Assembly: GCF_963583255.1 (NCBI RefSeq)
Contig: NC_084803.1
Location: 28,370,428 to 28,434,427, forward strand
Source of the DNA: Pyrus communis
Taxonomy: Eukaryota; Streptophyta; Magnoliopsida; Rosales; Rosaceae
Direction: 5' to 3'
DNA: 64,000 nucleotides
Each line of letters begins with the position of its first letter. Position 1 is the first letter of the stretch. This document shows, one piece after another, positions 20,201 to 31,693 of this stretch. A program made the translations under genes and the position numbers. The notes under the pieces were generated by a model, which did not search any database, was not told the DNA's origin, and worked only from the letters and a program-made list of their open reading frames with translations.

Positions 20201-23200
20201 TTAAGCTTGACTAGGTTCCACGGCATGGAGGGGTACCTCCTCCACGACATGCTCCTCAAACATCTCGTAATAGGGCTTCAATCGATGCCCATTCACTTTG
20301 AATTCTTGCTGCGTCCTTAAACTTTTGATTTGCACTGCACCATGAGGGAAAACATTAGTAACAACAAACGGGCCAATCCATTTAGAACGCAACTTACCAG
20401 GAAACAAACGTAGGCGAGAGTTGAAAAGTAACACTTTCTGCCCAACTGTGAAGGTCTTGGTTCGAATCATTTTATCATGGAATGCTTTGGTCTTGGCTTT
20501 GTACATCCGGGCATTCTCATAGGCTTCATTCCGAATCTCCTCAAGTTCATTCAATTGGAGCTTCCTATGAACTCCCGCTGCATCTATGTCCATGTTGAAA
20601 ATATTCACGGCCCAATGTGCCTTGTGCTCTAACTCTACGGGCAAATGATATGGCTTACCATAGACGAGCCGAAAAGGTGACATCCCAATGGGTGTTTTGT
20701 ATGCCGTACGATATGCCCACAGTGCATCATCTAAACGTAAGCTCCAATCCCTCCTTGTTGGTCCAACGGTCTTCTCCAAAATTTGTTTGATTTCTCGGTT
20801 AGACACCTCGGCTTGGCCATTTGTTTGAGGATGGTAAGGTGTGGAGACCTTATGGTTGACATGGTACTTTCTTAGCAACGCCTCAATGGTCCGATTGCAA
20901 AAGTGAGACCCTCCATCACTTATGATTACTCTCGGCATTCCAAACCTAGCAAAAATGTTAGTTTTCACGAAATCTGCAACCACCTTAGAATCGTTAGTAC
21001 GGGTGGCTTTTGCTTCCACCCATTTAGAAACATAATCAACGGCAAGCAAGATATAAGTGAAACCATAAGATGGAGGGAAAGGGCCCATGAAATCAATGCC
21101 CCAAACATCAAAAATTTCAACATTAAAGACAGGGGTTTGCGGCATTTGGTCCTTGGTACCTATGTTACCCATTCGTTGGCAACGATCACAAGACATACAA
21201 AAGGTTCTAGCATCCCTAAATATAGTCGGCCAATAAAAACCACACTCTAAAACCTTGAGGGCAGTGCGTTGTGTGCCAAAATGACCACCACATGCATATG
21301 TGTGACAAAAGCTTAGAATTGAGTGAAATTCAGAATCATGCACACATCTACGTATAATTTGATCTGAGCAATACTTCCACAAATAAGGGTCATCCCAAAC
21401 ATAGAAACGTGCATCATTTTTAAGCTTATCACGTTGGTGCTTGTTTAGTTCATTTGGAATTTGTTTAGCCACCAAGTAATTCACTAAATCTGCATACCAT
21501 GGTTCACTTACCTCAATGGAAAGTAGCTGCTCATCGGGAAAAGTTTCAGGGATAGGTACGGCATGTTCATGCTCCTCGTGGATCATTCGGCTTAAATGGT
21601 CAGCCACTACATTCTCGCTTCCTTTCTTATCCCGGATTTCAATATCAAATTCTTGAAGAAGAAGAATCCAACGGATAAGCCTCGGCTTTGCTTCCTTTTT
21701 CATGAGCAAGTACCTCAAAGCTGCATGATCAGAATAAACGATTACTTTAGTACCAATTAAATATGAACGGAATTTATCTAAAGCAAAAACCACAGCTAGA
21801 AGTTCTTTTTCCGTCGTGGAGTAGTTCAATTGGGCATCATTGAGAGTCCGAGAGGCATAGTATATGACATGCGGCCGCTTGTCTCTTCTTTGTCCTAGAA
21901 CAGCTCCTAATGCATAGTCGGATGCATCGCACATGAGCTCGAACGGAAGGCTCCAATCTGGAGGTACAATAATGGGGGCCGAGACTAGCTTCTCCTTGAG
22001 TTGGTTAAATGCCGAATTACACTCTTCATCAAACTTGAATGGCACATCTTTTTGAAGCAATCGGCAAAGAGGGTTGGACATCTTGGAGAAGTCCTTGATA
22101 AAACGCCTATAGAACCCTGCATGGCCAAGAAACGAACGTACCTCTCTAACCGAAGTAGGAGAGGGTAAGTGACGTACAAGGTCTATTTTTGATTTATCTA
22201 CTTCAATTCCTTTTCCTGAAACAATATGTCCTAAAACTATACCTTGTTTCACCATAAAGTGACATTTCTCCCAATTCAAGACAAGGTTAGTTTCAACACA
22301 TCGTTTCAAAATTAAGGTCAGATTATCCAAGCAATTATCAAATGAACTCCCAAATACACTGAAATCATCCATGAAAACCTCAATGATCTTTTCAACAAAA
22401 TCGGAAAATATACTTACCATACACCTTTGGAAAGTGGCCGGTGCGTTGCATAAGCCAAATGGCATGCGACGATAAGCAAATGTTCCAAAGGGACATGTGA
22501 ATGTGGTCTTCTCTTGATCATCCGGGGCTATCACAATTTGGTTATATCCAGAGTATCCATCAAGAAAACAGTAAAAAGCATGACCGGCTAACCTTTCGAG
22601 CATCTGGTCGATGAATGGCAAAGGAAAGTGATCTTTCCTAGTCATGGAATTTAGCTTCCGGTAATCGATACATACTCGCCATCCAGTCTGAATGCGTGTA
22701 GGCACGAGCTCATTCTTATCATTCTTGATAACAGTTACTCCGGACTTCTTGGGAACGACTTGAACTGGAGAGACCCAACGGCTATCGGAGATAGGGTAGA
22801 TCACTCCGCAATCCAAAAGCTTGATTATTTCCTTCTTCACCACTTCCATCATCGGAGGGTTGAGACGGCGTTGAGCCTCTCGAGTTGGTTTAGCCCCCTC
22901 CTCAAGAAGTATACGGTGCATGCATGTGGTAGGGCTTATTCCTTTAATGTCGGCCAAAGTCCACCCTATGGCCGTTTTGTGCTCTCGCAGCACCCTCACA
23001 AGCTTCTCCTCCTCCATTGCCGTGAGACTTGATGAAATGATGACGGGCAATGTTTCGCCTTCTCCCAAAAACACATACTTCAAATGGTCCGGCAACGGCT
23101 TAAGTTCAAGCGATGGTGCCTGAACAACAGAAGGTAGCATCTTAGTGGAAACTGAATTTGAAAGTGAGAGTGGAACCTTACCATATTGTTGTGGCAATGA

Positions 23201-25723
23201 CTCAAGGGCTGCCACAACCTCAATTATTTCTTCACTAGAACCCATTGCAAAGAATTCCTCCTCATTGCCATGGCCTTGCATTGGCCCAAATCCTTCGTTT
23301 TTGCGCTCTATGGCCTTAGTGATGGTTGTTTCCAGGGCGTCCTCGTTCAATTCTTCAAGGTATACCTGCGCCAAAGAATCGATAACATCAATGGAAAAAC
23401 AAGAATGGTCATCAACGGGATATCTCATAGTTTCAGAAATATTAAAATCAATCACTTCCCCATCGAATTCCATTGTCAAGGTGCCTTTGTATACATCAAT
23501 CTTCGTTCGGGCCGTCTTCATGAATGGCCTACCAAGGAGAATCGGCAAAGATGTAGAATGGGCTGAATCCTCCATGTCTAGGACGTAGAAATCAGCCGGA
23601 AAAATTAAATGGTTCACCTGCACAAGCACATCCTCCAAAACTCCTTTTGGATACGCGTTAGAACGATCAGCCAATTGTATAATTACACCATCTTGTTTTA
23701 ATTCACCCAAATTCATAGATGCATAAATAGAATAAGGCATGACATTTATGGATGCACCTAAATCAAGCATGGCATGTTCAAAACGATTATGCCCAATTAC
23801 ACAAGGAATCGTGAAACTACCGGGGTCTTTGCACTTGGTAGGCAGTTTACGTTGCAAAACAGCGGACACATTCTCACTTACCTTCACTACCTCTTTGTTT
23901 GCCCTTCTTCTCTTTGTATTGCATAGGTCCTTGAGGAATTTAGCATACTTTGGAACCTGTTTGATTGCATCGAGAAGTGGTATGTTTACTTGCACCTTCC
24001 GGAACGTTTCAAGAATGTCCTTCTCGCTTTCTTCCTTTTTTTCTTGCATGAACCTGCGAGGAAAAGGTACATTGGGCAGATTAGGACGTGAAGTACATGA
24101 ATTTGAACTTAAATTACCTGATTTGGCCGAGTTAGGGTGATCTGCCTCAGGTTGTGTCGTCTCTTCATCTACTTTCTGGGCAGATTTGGGATTGTTTGGC
24201 TCGGTCCCAACTTCTTTTCCACCCCTTAGGGTGATGGCCTTGGCGGATTCGAATCCTCCCTTTGGATTGACTGTGGTTGAGCTAGGAAGCTTTCCTTGCT
24301 CTCTAATCTGTCCAAGGAACTCAGAAATCTGCCCTATTTGTTTCTTCATATCCATCATCTCCTTCTCGTTATTTTCTATTCGGTTGTTTTGATTTTGCAA
24401 CCCCTGCGAAATAGAGGTTAGTAATTGCATAGCTTGATTACTTTCCAAAGACGTACCTGAATGAGATGATGCCGAAGGTTGTTGGGATTGTTGGGATTGT
24501 AGGGGTGCATACGGCTTGGAATAAAAACCAGGGGGGTTTGGCCTAAATCCTCCTTGTTGGGCAGCTTGTTGTGGCTCCCTCCATTTGAAGTTTGGATGGT
24601 CCCTCCATCCGGCATTGTAAGTGTTCGAGTATGGGTTGTTTTGATTTTGTCCTTGGAAACCAATTGCATTGGCAGATTCCCACCCACCATTCTCGATTAG
24701 TTGAGGGCACTTGTCGGATGGATGCCCTTGAATTGAGCACACGCCACAAACTTGGTGTTCTTGTGCTTTTGGACCAATCACAACCTGAGAAACAAGAGAA
24801 GTAAGATTAGCAAGTTGTGATTGAATTTCAGAAATAGCACTCACCTCATTTACACTTTGTTGTCGTGGGGCTTCCCTTTGGCCCACTCCTTCATATTGTT
24901 GAGCGTTGAGCGCTCGGTTGGCTATGAGAATCTTGGCATCCCTTGGTGTTTTGTCTACCAATGCTCCTCCCGCTGACGCATCAACCATTTGACGTTCGAT
25001 AGGAAGGAGGCCCTCATAGAAATATTGAAGGAGAAGTTCCTCCTTCATTTGATGTTGAGGACATGAAGCTACAAGGCCCTTGAAGCGCTCATAATAAGCC
25101 GGGAATGTCTCACCATGATTCTGTTGAATACCACTAATTTTCTTCCGTAGGAGAATCACTCTCGAAGTAGGGAAGAATTTCTCCAAGAAAGCACGCTTCA
25201 TACTCTCCCACGAAGTCACAGTTCCCGGGGCTAGTTCGTAGAGCCAATCTTTGGCCTTGTCCATAAGTGAAAATGGAAAGGCCTTCATCTTCAATATACT
25301 CCCATCCACATTGACGGGGGTCATGCTCGAACAAACCACCTCGAACTCCTTCAAGTGTTTGTTGGGGTCTTCCATAGACAAGCCATGGAACTTCGGAATA
25401 TGGTGTAACAAACTGGATTTGAGTTCAAATTCCTCAGTCTTCCCCTCTGCAGCCGTGGGGTATTGGATACAAAGAGGCAATGCATTATCCAAACCTGAGG
25501 CCGAAAGCTCCTTGATGGTTCTATTATCTGCTGCCATGGCTTGTTCTTCTTCAAAAATCTGATCCGTGGGCTTTTCTTCTACACCTACTTCGTCTTCTTC
25601 AAGCCCAGGTTGTGGTGGAGGTTGTGGTGGCTCTTGTTGACTCCTCGTTCTCCTCAAAGTGCGTTCAAAATCACCGTCAAAGTCGGAGATGTTCTCTATA
25701 ATAGGCCGAGAGCGACGAGTCAT
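20201..25723 (-). CDS. gag-pol: Element 2 Gag-Pol polyprotein, intact, 1840 aa
   Basis: One uninterrupted frame encodes all the proteins needed for retrotransposition. Gag capsid spans about residues 60-290, with a zinc knuckle CX2CX4HX4C at 326-339 and a Gln-rich linker to about 430. Protease has LDLGASIN (active Asp 654). Reverse transcriptase runs about 960-1150, with FMDD at 1117-1120 (22364-22375). RNase H has Asp 1266, Glu 1305 or 1307 and Asp 1332. The integrase zinc finger is H1474, H1481, C1509, C1512, and its core is D1544, D1603, E1639, a D-X58-D-X35-E spacing. It ends with a WIGPF block near 1780-1790 and no chromodomain. The ATG at 25723 is the first in frame, 110 bases from the primer site. 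Gag and pol share a single frame, so their ratio must be set after translation or by another route. This copy looks potentially active. Confidence 0.95.
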   Translation of the reverse strand: MTRRSRPIIENISDFDGDFERTLRRTRSQQEPPQPPPQPGLEEDEVGVEEKPTDQIFEEEQAMAADNRTIKELSASGLDNALPLCIQYPTAAEGKTEEFELKSSLLHHIPKFHGLSMEDPNKHLKEFEVVCSSMTPVNVDGSILKMKAFPFSLMDKAKDWLYELAPGTVTSWESMKRAFLEKFFPTSRVILLRKKISGIQQNHGETFPAYYERFKGLVASCPQHQMKEELLLQYFYEGLLPIERQMVDASAGGALVDKTPRDAKILIANRALNAQQYEGVGQREAPRQQSVNEVSAISEIQSQLANLTSLVSQVVIGPKAQEHQVCGVCSIQGHPSDKCPQLIENGGWESANAIGFQGQNQNNPYSNTYNAGWRDHPNFKWREPQQAAQQGGFRPNPPGFYSKPYAPLQSQQSQQPSASSHSGTSLESNQAMQLLTSISQGLQNQNNRIENNEKEMMDMKKQIGQISEFLGQIREQGKLPSSTTVNPKGGFESAKAITLRGGKEVGTEPNNPKSAQKVDEETTQPEADHPNSAKSGNLSSNSCTSRPNLPNVPFPRRFMQEKKEESEKDILETFRKVQVNIPLLDAIKQVPKYAKFLKDLCNTKRRRANKEVVKVSENVSAVLQRKLPTKCKDPGSFTIPCVIGHNRFEHAMLDLGASINVMPYSIYASMNLGELKQDGVIIQLADRSNAYPKGVLEDVLVQVNHLIFPADFYVLDMEDSAHSTSLPILLGRPFMKTARTKIDVYKGTLTMEFDGEVIDFNISETMRYPVDDHSCFSIDVIDSLAQVYLEELNEDALETTITKAIERKNEGFGPMQGHGNEEEFFAMGSSEEIIEVVAALESLPQQYGKVPLSLSNSVSTKMLPSVVQAPSLELKPLPDHLKYVFLGEGETLPVIISSSLTAMEEEKLVRVLREHKTAIGWTLADIKGISPTTCMHRILLEEGAKPTREAQRRLNPPMMEVVKKEIIKLLDCGVIYPISDSRWVSPVQVVPKKSGVTVIKNDKNELVPTRIQTGWRVCIDYRKLNSMTRKDHFPLPFIDQMLERLAGHAFYCFLDGYSGYNQIVIAPDDQEKTTFTCPFGTFAYRRMPFGLCNAPATFQRCMVSIFSDFVEKIIEVFMDDFSVFGSSFDNCLDNLTLILKRCVETNLVLNWEKCHFMVKQGIVLGHIVSGKGIEVDKSKIDLVRHLPSPTSVREVRSFLGHAGFYRRFIKDFSKMSNPLCRLLQKDVPFKFDEECNSAFNQLKEKLVSAPIIVPPDWSLPFELMCDASDYALGAVLGQRRDKRPHVIYYASRTLNDAQLNYSTTEKELLAVVFALDKFRSYLIGTKVIVYSDHAALRYLLMKKEAKPRLIRWILLLQEFDIEIRDKKGSENVVADHLSRMIHEEHEHAVPIPETFPDEQLLSIEVSEPWYADLVNYLVAKQIPNELNKHQRDKLKNDARFYVWDDPYLWKYCSDQIIRRCVHDSEFHSILSFCHTYACGGHFGTQRTALKVLECGFYWPTIFRDARTFCMSCDRCQRMGNIGTKDQMPQTPVFNVEIFDVWGIDFMGPFPPSYGFTYILLAVDYVSKWVEAKATRTNDSKVVADFVKTNIFARFGMPRVIISDGGSHFCNRTIEALLRKYHVNHKVSTPYHPQTNGQAEVSNREIKQILEKTVGPTRRDWSLRLDDALWAYRTAYKTPIGMSPFRLVYGKPYHLPVELEHKAHWAVNIFNMDIDAAGVHRKLQLNELEEIRNEAYENARMYKAKTKAFHDKMIRTKTFTVGQKVLLFNSRLRLFPGKLRSKWIGPFVVTNVFPHGAVQIKSLRTQQEFKVNGHRLKPYYEMFEEHVVEEVPLHAVEPSQA

Positions 25724-25833
25724 ACACAGTACCTAAAAAACAAGGAAACAAACAAACTAAGAATCTAAAATAAGAATGCACGAAAAACAAAAAAAATATA
25801 AAAATAAAGACAAAGGATTAGCAAAGTTGCTAA

Positions 25834-25851
25834 TCCCCGGCAACGGCGCCA
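25834..25851 (-). promoter_or_regulatory. Primer binding site, tRNA-Asp, element 2
   Basis: The minus strand reads TGGCGCCGTTGCCGGGGA, the exact complement of the last 18 bases of plant tRNA-Asp(GUC) with CCA, as I recall that tRNA. It lies 5 bases inside the 5' LTR. This primer is typical of Athila elements. Confidence 0.93.
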
Positions 25852-25856
25852 AAATT

Positions 25857-28142
25857 TGATGCGAGATTTACTTGACACTCAAATTAAACCCTCGTTTGAC
25901 AATTGTAGTAGAATGGATAAGTGAGGGATCGTTCTAGACCGGGGATTAGGAGGGCTTGCTAAAACCTTCTAAATTGACTTAAAAACATAAAAACTAAATT
26001 AAAATACTCTTAACAAGACTACTATGACTCAGAATGGCTTTGAAAAACTCAAATTGTCTAAAACAATCAAATTGACTCAAATAGAAGCTAGAACTTGATT
26101 TAAACGAATTTGCAGTTGTTTATGACTCCAAAAGCTTAAGGATACAAAAATAAAACAAATACGAATGATTAAGACTTAACAAAATAGGGGGGGGGGGAAT
26201 TGTGGTTGGACGATATTAAATTAAAAAGACAGAATATAATTAAAGGCAAAATGTAAATATGAATGTGATAAAAATATGGATGATGGAATAGCCAAGGGGT
26301 TCTTCTCCACACATGTTACACTTGCAAACAAAATTGACTCTCAGTTGGTCTTTCGATAAGTTGTGAAACTCAATGCTCCAAGTTAATTAGATCCGCTTAG
26401 ATTAACTTTCAGATTTCCCTAAATTCGTTGGATTGAATGGAATACGCATTACAACCAAATTATTCTTAATCAAAGTCCCTAACTATGGAATACGCATGAT
26501 AGAGACATTTAACCAAGATCATTAAGCTCAACGGAAATCATAAACATCGACGAGGCATTCGTTACTATGGAATACGCATGAAACTTATGCCAAGAATTCG
26601 TTTAACGCGATTGTTTATAAGCAACCTCTACTACTTGTGAATATAAGTTCATAACGGTTAGGTGAAATTCACTTATATTCTAGCGTCATATTTATGCATG
26701 AAAATTAAGCTTGCAATCTCAATGAACATACATAAATAAGTTATCAATCAAACAGTTAAACGAATTGAATCCACAACTTATGAAATTCCAACCAAACGTA
26801 ATCAATTCAAAATGCAAATATAAACATAGTTTCGAATCACCCCCTAGCTAAAGGGGGTTTAGTTCCTCATAACTTTGAAATCAAAGAAACACCCAAACAT
26901 TCCAACAACTCAAACTTGAATTGTATGAACGTTTAGGCACTCTTATCTTCCATTCGTCATACGTACAAAACAAAGAGAATTAAATTATAACTTTGAAATC
27001 AAAGAAACACCCAAACATTCCAACAACTCAAACTTGAATTGTATGAACGTTTAGGCACTCTTCTCTTCCTCTTCGTTGTGTCACAAGGTCTAAGGAGATG
27101 TTAAGGGCTTAGGTGTATGTGGAATGGAGTAGGGAGTGGTTGGAGATGGAAGAGTGAAGAGAAAATATGCAGAAAATGAAGTGACTCACGGCTAGGGAGA
27201 AGATGGAAGTGTTTGTGGTGTGTTGTGTATGAAATGAGATGTGAATTGAATGAATGAATGCAAGGGTATTTATAGGAGTAGTGGAGGGAACATATGGTTG
27301 TTTGTTTAAGATGCAAGTGGCTAATTAATGATGGAAAAGTATGTGATTTAAAGGATGCAAAGTGAATGAATCATGAATCATTGTGGATGAAAGGTGGAAG
27401 TGCATGTGTTGATGACTAGGTTAGTGGGTGGAAATCTGAAAATGGCATATAGGAATGGGAGCTCACGGTTTGAATGTGTAAAGTGTGTGTGAATGCATGT
27501 GAAGATGCAATAAATAATGCATGTAGGGTTAGGAAATAATGAAGAAATGCATGTGAGATGTTTGGAAAGGAAATGGGGAACCCACGGCAATGAAGTTGTT
27601 TTGTGTTGTGAATTATGATGAATGCATGTGAGATGTTTGGAAAGGAATAAAGAATGAATGGTGGAAATGTGAGTGAATGATGTGCATGTGTGAGAATGCA
27701 TGTGGAATTAAGAGGAGTATGGAAGTGAAATAAATGAATGATATGTTAAGTGATAAGTGAATGATATGTGGTGAGTGATAAGTGAATGGTTTGATAAGTG
27801 ATAAATGAATTAGTTTAAAGGGCTAGGGTTTAAGTACATAGAATGGGCCTAAAATAGGTTGGTTTGTATGGCATAATGTGTTTGATTGGGCTAGAGCCAT
27901 TGTTTTGTGTCTTCAAGTGCATACAAGGCCTTCAAATTCGTCCATCCTCTTGGCTCCATGGATAAGCTATCCAATCCATGCCCAAAAATGCTCCAAATGG
28001 CCTCAAAATTCACTTTCTTGCTCCCTAGGCCCTTAGAACCTGAAAACACACAAAAGAAGCATAAAGGACTAAAATAACGAGAGAAACATAACGTAAATGC
28101 ACGAGAACAAGCCATTTAAGTCGCATGAATATGCTCCTATCA
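25857..28142 (-). mobile_element. Element 2 right (5') LTR
   Basis: It runs from TGATGCGAG to CTCCTATCA with a 4-bp terminal inverted repeat (TGAT...ATCA). It is colinear with 13612-15895; differences noted by eye are near 26109, 26798 and 28010. The TATA box is CTATAAATAC on the minus strand at 27266-27275. Transcription of the element should start here. Confidence 0.95.
27266..27275 (-). promoter_or_regulatory. TATA box driving element 2 transcription
   Basis: The plus strand GTATTTATAG is CTATAAATAC on the minus strand, in the 5' LTR. It leaves a transcribed R/U5 leader of about 1.4 kb before the primer site. Confidence 0.7.
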
Positions 28143-28933
28143 CACCGAGTAAGGTAGAGTTTGAAGAAACAACGGAGATGAGTAAGAATAATTAAATGGT
28201 TTAATTATTTATCTAAGGCTAGGATTAATTAATATGTTAACTAATCAAACGAATAAGTTCGTTAAAGACCTCGGGTTAGTTTTGGGCCGCAAGGCCCAAT
28301 GGGATTTGAATGTCAAGCCCATTAACTCAAGTTGTATGACAACTTGAATAAACAAAGGGCTTGAAAGCCCAATAAACCCTATAGGCCGGCCATGTTAGAA
28401 GAATAGGGCTTTTGGTCCATTAGGTCACTTATTTGAAGGGACTATATAAAGGACTTTATAGCCTAAAATTTATTAAGGGTTGTTTTTGGGGAAAGGATGA
28501 GAACACAAGCTCTCCTTTCTCTCTAAAATTTCGGCCACCTTGGAGGGATCATCTAGCAATCAAACTCCTCCAAGGTCACTCATTTCTTCTTCATTATGCC
28601 TTGGTGATGAATCATTAGAGGTTCTCAATTTTGGGAACTTTGGAGAAACCTTTTTCATCCATCCAAATCCATAGATCTAAGATGCAAGGAATGAAGGCCC
28701 TCTCTTTGGGTGATTAGCCTTTGTTTAAATACAAAGAGGAATCTACAAAGGTATATATTTCAACTCACTTTGTTTTGAGTTGATTATTGGTTCACCATTT
28801 TACTAGGCTTTGAACATTCATGGGTAATGTTTTGTTTTTAAGTGCATGCTAGCATGATTCCGCCTTTAATTTGTTAATTGCATGCTAATGATGTTGCTTA
28901 AATGAACATGTCATCTTCCAAAACAATCCTTCA
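28143..28933 (+). mobile_element. Element E 3' LTR, part 2
   Basis: CACCGAGTAAGGTAG and onward matches 5444-5840 to about 28540. The last 390 bp have no partner in the 5' LTR. The LTR ends CCTTCA at 28933, before the duplication GTATG (28934-28938). A TATA box TATATAAAG is at 28444-28452. Confidence 0.88.
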
Positions 28934-28938
28934 GTATG

Positions 28939-29030
28939 GGTGTTTGGGTGAAGGTATGGAAGTGTGTGAATGGTGGAAGAAAGGTTGAAAGCTGCGGCAA
29001 ATGTTAGGAGACAGGATGAAGGATGGCAGA
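28939..29030 (-). mobile_element. Element A right LTR, part 2
   Basis: This 92-bp piece lies between the copia element and element 3. It continues the LTR broken at 4443. It ends in GCAGA (29026-29030), the duplication repeated at 44320-44324. Confidence 0.85.
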
Positions 29031-31678
29031 TGATGCGAGATTTACTTGACACTCAAATTAAACCCTCGTTTGACAATTGTAGTAGAATGGATAAGTGAGG
29101 GATCGTTCTAGACCGGGGATTAGGAGGGCTTGCTAAAACCTTCTAAATTGACTTAAAAACATAAAAACTAAATTAAAATACTCTTAACAAGACTACTATG
29201 ACTCAGAATGGCTTTGAAAAACTCAAATTGTCTAAAACAATCAAATTGACTCAAATAGAAGCTAGAACTTGATTTAGACGAATTTGCAATTGTTTATGAC
29301 TCCACAAGCTTAAAGATACAAAAATAAAACAAATACGAATGATTAAGACTTAACAAAATAGGGGGGGAGGAATTGTGGTTGGACGATATTAAATTAAAAA
29401 GACAGAATATAATTAAAGGCAAAATGTAAATATGAATGTGATAAAAATATGGATGATGGAATAGCCAAGGGGTTCTTCTCCACACATGTTACACTTGCAA
29501 ACAAAATTGATTCTCAGTTGGTCTTTCGATAAGTTGTGAAACTCAATGCTCCAAGTTAATTAGATCCGCTTAGATTAACTTTCAGATTTCCTTAAATTCG
29601 TTGGATTGAATGGAATACGCATTACAACCAAATTGTTCTTAATCAAAGTCCCTAACTATGGAATACGCATGATAGAGACATTTAACCAAGATCATTAAGT
29701 TCAACGGAAATCATAAACATCGACGAGGCATTCGTTACCATGGAATACGCATGAAACTTATGCCAAGAATTCGTTTAACGCGATTGTTTATAAGCAACCT
29801 TTACTACTTGTGAATATAAGTTCATAACGATTAGGTGAAATTCACTTATATTCTAGCGTCATATTTATGCATGAAAATTAAGCTTGCAATCTCAATGAAC
29901 ATACATAAATAAGTTATCAATCAAACAGTTAAACGAATTGAATCCACAACTTATGAAATTCCAACCAAACGTAATCAATTCAAAATGCAAATATAAACAT
30001 AGTTTCGAATCACCCCCTAGCTAAAGGGGGTTTAGTTCCTCATAACTTTGAAATCAAAGAAACACCTAAACATTCCAACAACTCAAACGTGAATTGTATG
30101 AACGTTTAGGCACTCTTCTCTTCCCTTCTCATACGTACAAAACAAAGAGAATTAAATTTAAACTTTGAAATCAAAGAAACACCTAAACATTCCAACAACT
30201 CAAACTTGAATTGTATGAACGTTTAAGCACTCTTTTCTTCCTCGTTGTTGTAGCACAAAGTCTAAGGTGAGCTTAAGGGCTTTAGGTGTATGTGGAATGG
30301 AGTAGGGAGTGGTTGGAGATGGAAGAATGAAGAGAAAATATGCAGAAAATGAAGTGGGACTCACGGCAATGGAATGGTATTTGTGTTGTGTGAAGTGTTG
30401 TGAATGGAAATATGAGATATGAATTGAAATGGGGAGTGAATGAATGAATGCTAGGGTATTTATAGGGGTAGTGGAGGGAACATATGGCTGTTTGTTTAAG
30501 CATTTGTGTGGAGGAATGATGGAAAAACAGCTAGGACACATGTGAAAACTGGAATTGCACAAGGGGAGCAAAGGGAACCCACGGCATGGATGGATTTGCA
30601 TGTGTTTGGGAAGCTTTCTTGCTCATTTTCTGGATGCAATGATGAAGAGTTTAATAATTAATGCATGTAGGTGGTTGAAATGATGAAGAATGAGTGGTGG
30701 ATGTGTGAATGATTGAATGTGCATGTGGGTGAATGTGAAGGGAATGCATGTGAGGATGCTGGAAATGCAATGGAACTCACGGCACAAAGGTTCTTTGGTG
30801 ATGAATGTGGTTGATTTAATGGAGGAACAAGTGCATGTGTTGAATTGGTGGTGCATGTGATTAAAGATGGAGAAGGTGGTGTAATGATGAAGTGGAATGG
30901 CTGTTTTGTTTGTTGGTTAAAGCTTGTGTTTGCATGTGAATGTTGTTTGTGTGAAGTGTGTGTGAATGTGCATGTGTAGATGCAATAAATAATGCATGTA
31001 GGGTTAGGAAATAATGAAGAATGAGTGGTGGAAATGATGAAGTAGGAAGGTGGAAATGCATGTGAGATGTTTGGAAAGGAATAAAGAATGAATGGTGGAA
31101 ATGTGAGTGAATGATGTGCATGTGTGAGAATGCATGTGGAATTAAGAGGAGTATGGAAGTGAAATAAATGAATGATATGTTAAGTGATAAGTGAATGATA
31201 TGTGGTGAGTGATAAGTGAATGGTTTGATAAGTGATAAATGAACTAGTTTAAAGGGCTAGGGTTTAAGTACATAGAATGGGCCTAAAATAGGTTGGTTTG
31301 TATGGCATAATGTGATTGTGGATTGGGCTAGAGTTTAAGTACATGAAATGGACCCAAATTGCTCCTCCTTGCATGGCAAGGAATGGTGTTTGTGTTAAGC
31401 CCATGGCAAGGTGTTATGTGATTGGGTTAGGGCCATTGTTTTGTGTCTTCAAGTGCATACAAGGCCTTCAAATTCGTCCATCCTCTTGGCTCCATGGATA
31501 AGCTATCCAATCCATGCCCAAAAATGCTCCAAATGGCCTCAAAATGCACTTTCATGCTCCCTAGGCCCTTAGAACCTGAAAACACACAAAAGAAGCATAA
31601 AGGACTAAAATAACGAGAGAAACATAACGTAAATGCACGAGAACAAGCCATTTAAGTCGCATGAATATGCTCCTATCA
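29031..31678 (-). mobile_element. Element 3 left (3') LTR
   Basis: It runs from TGATGCGAG to CTCCTATCA. Three ATGGAATACGCAT motifs begin with 29610-29622. The 76-bp block is duplicated (about 30041 and 30157). The TATA box is at 30456-30465 (CTATAAATAC on the minus strand). U3 holds about a dozen TGCATG motifs between 30590 and 31140. Confidence 0.95.
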
Positions 31679-31693
31679 AATACCCCCACACTT
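31679..31693 (-). promoter_or_regulatory. Polypurine tract of element 3
   Basis: The minus strand reads AAGTGTGGGGGTATT directly before the 3' LTR, identical to element 2. Confidence 0.88.

Larger units (their letters stand above)
13612..28142 (-). mobile_element. Element 2: complete young Athila-like Ty3 retrotransposon with antisense gene
   Basis: About 14.5 kb. On the minus strand the order is 5' LTR (28142-25857), tRNA-Asp primer site (25851-25834), one gag-pol frame (25723-20201), a 4.3-kb 3' region carrying an opposite-strand gene, PPT (15911-15896) and 3' LTR (15895-13612). The two LTRs are 2286 and 2284 bp and by eye differ at about three bases, so insertion is recent. The right flank is CACCG (28143-28147), copia LTR sequence also seen at 5444-5448. 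The left flank and the outer TG of the left LTR were lost when the inverted patch formed. Lineage is inferred from the gag type, the LDLGAS protease, the absence of a chromodomain and the tRNA-Asp primer site. Confidence 0.95.
4444..28933 (+). mobile_element. Element E: Ty1/copia retrotransposon, Angela/BARE-like, split by element 2
   Basis: The element starts with TGTTGGAAATGTGCCC at 4444 and its second LTR starts with the same bases at 11060, directly after the tract AAGTGGGAGAT. The 3' LTR is interrupted from 11559 to 28142 and resumes at 28143 with sequence matching 5444 onward. It ends at 28933 in CTTCA, followed by GTATG, the same five bases that precede 4444. Decayed gag, protease, integrase and RNase H text lies between. 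The LTR start and the PPT resemble those I remember for the Angela/BARE group. The element is inactive. Confidence 0.88.
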
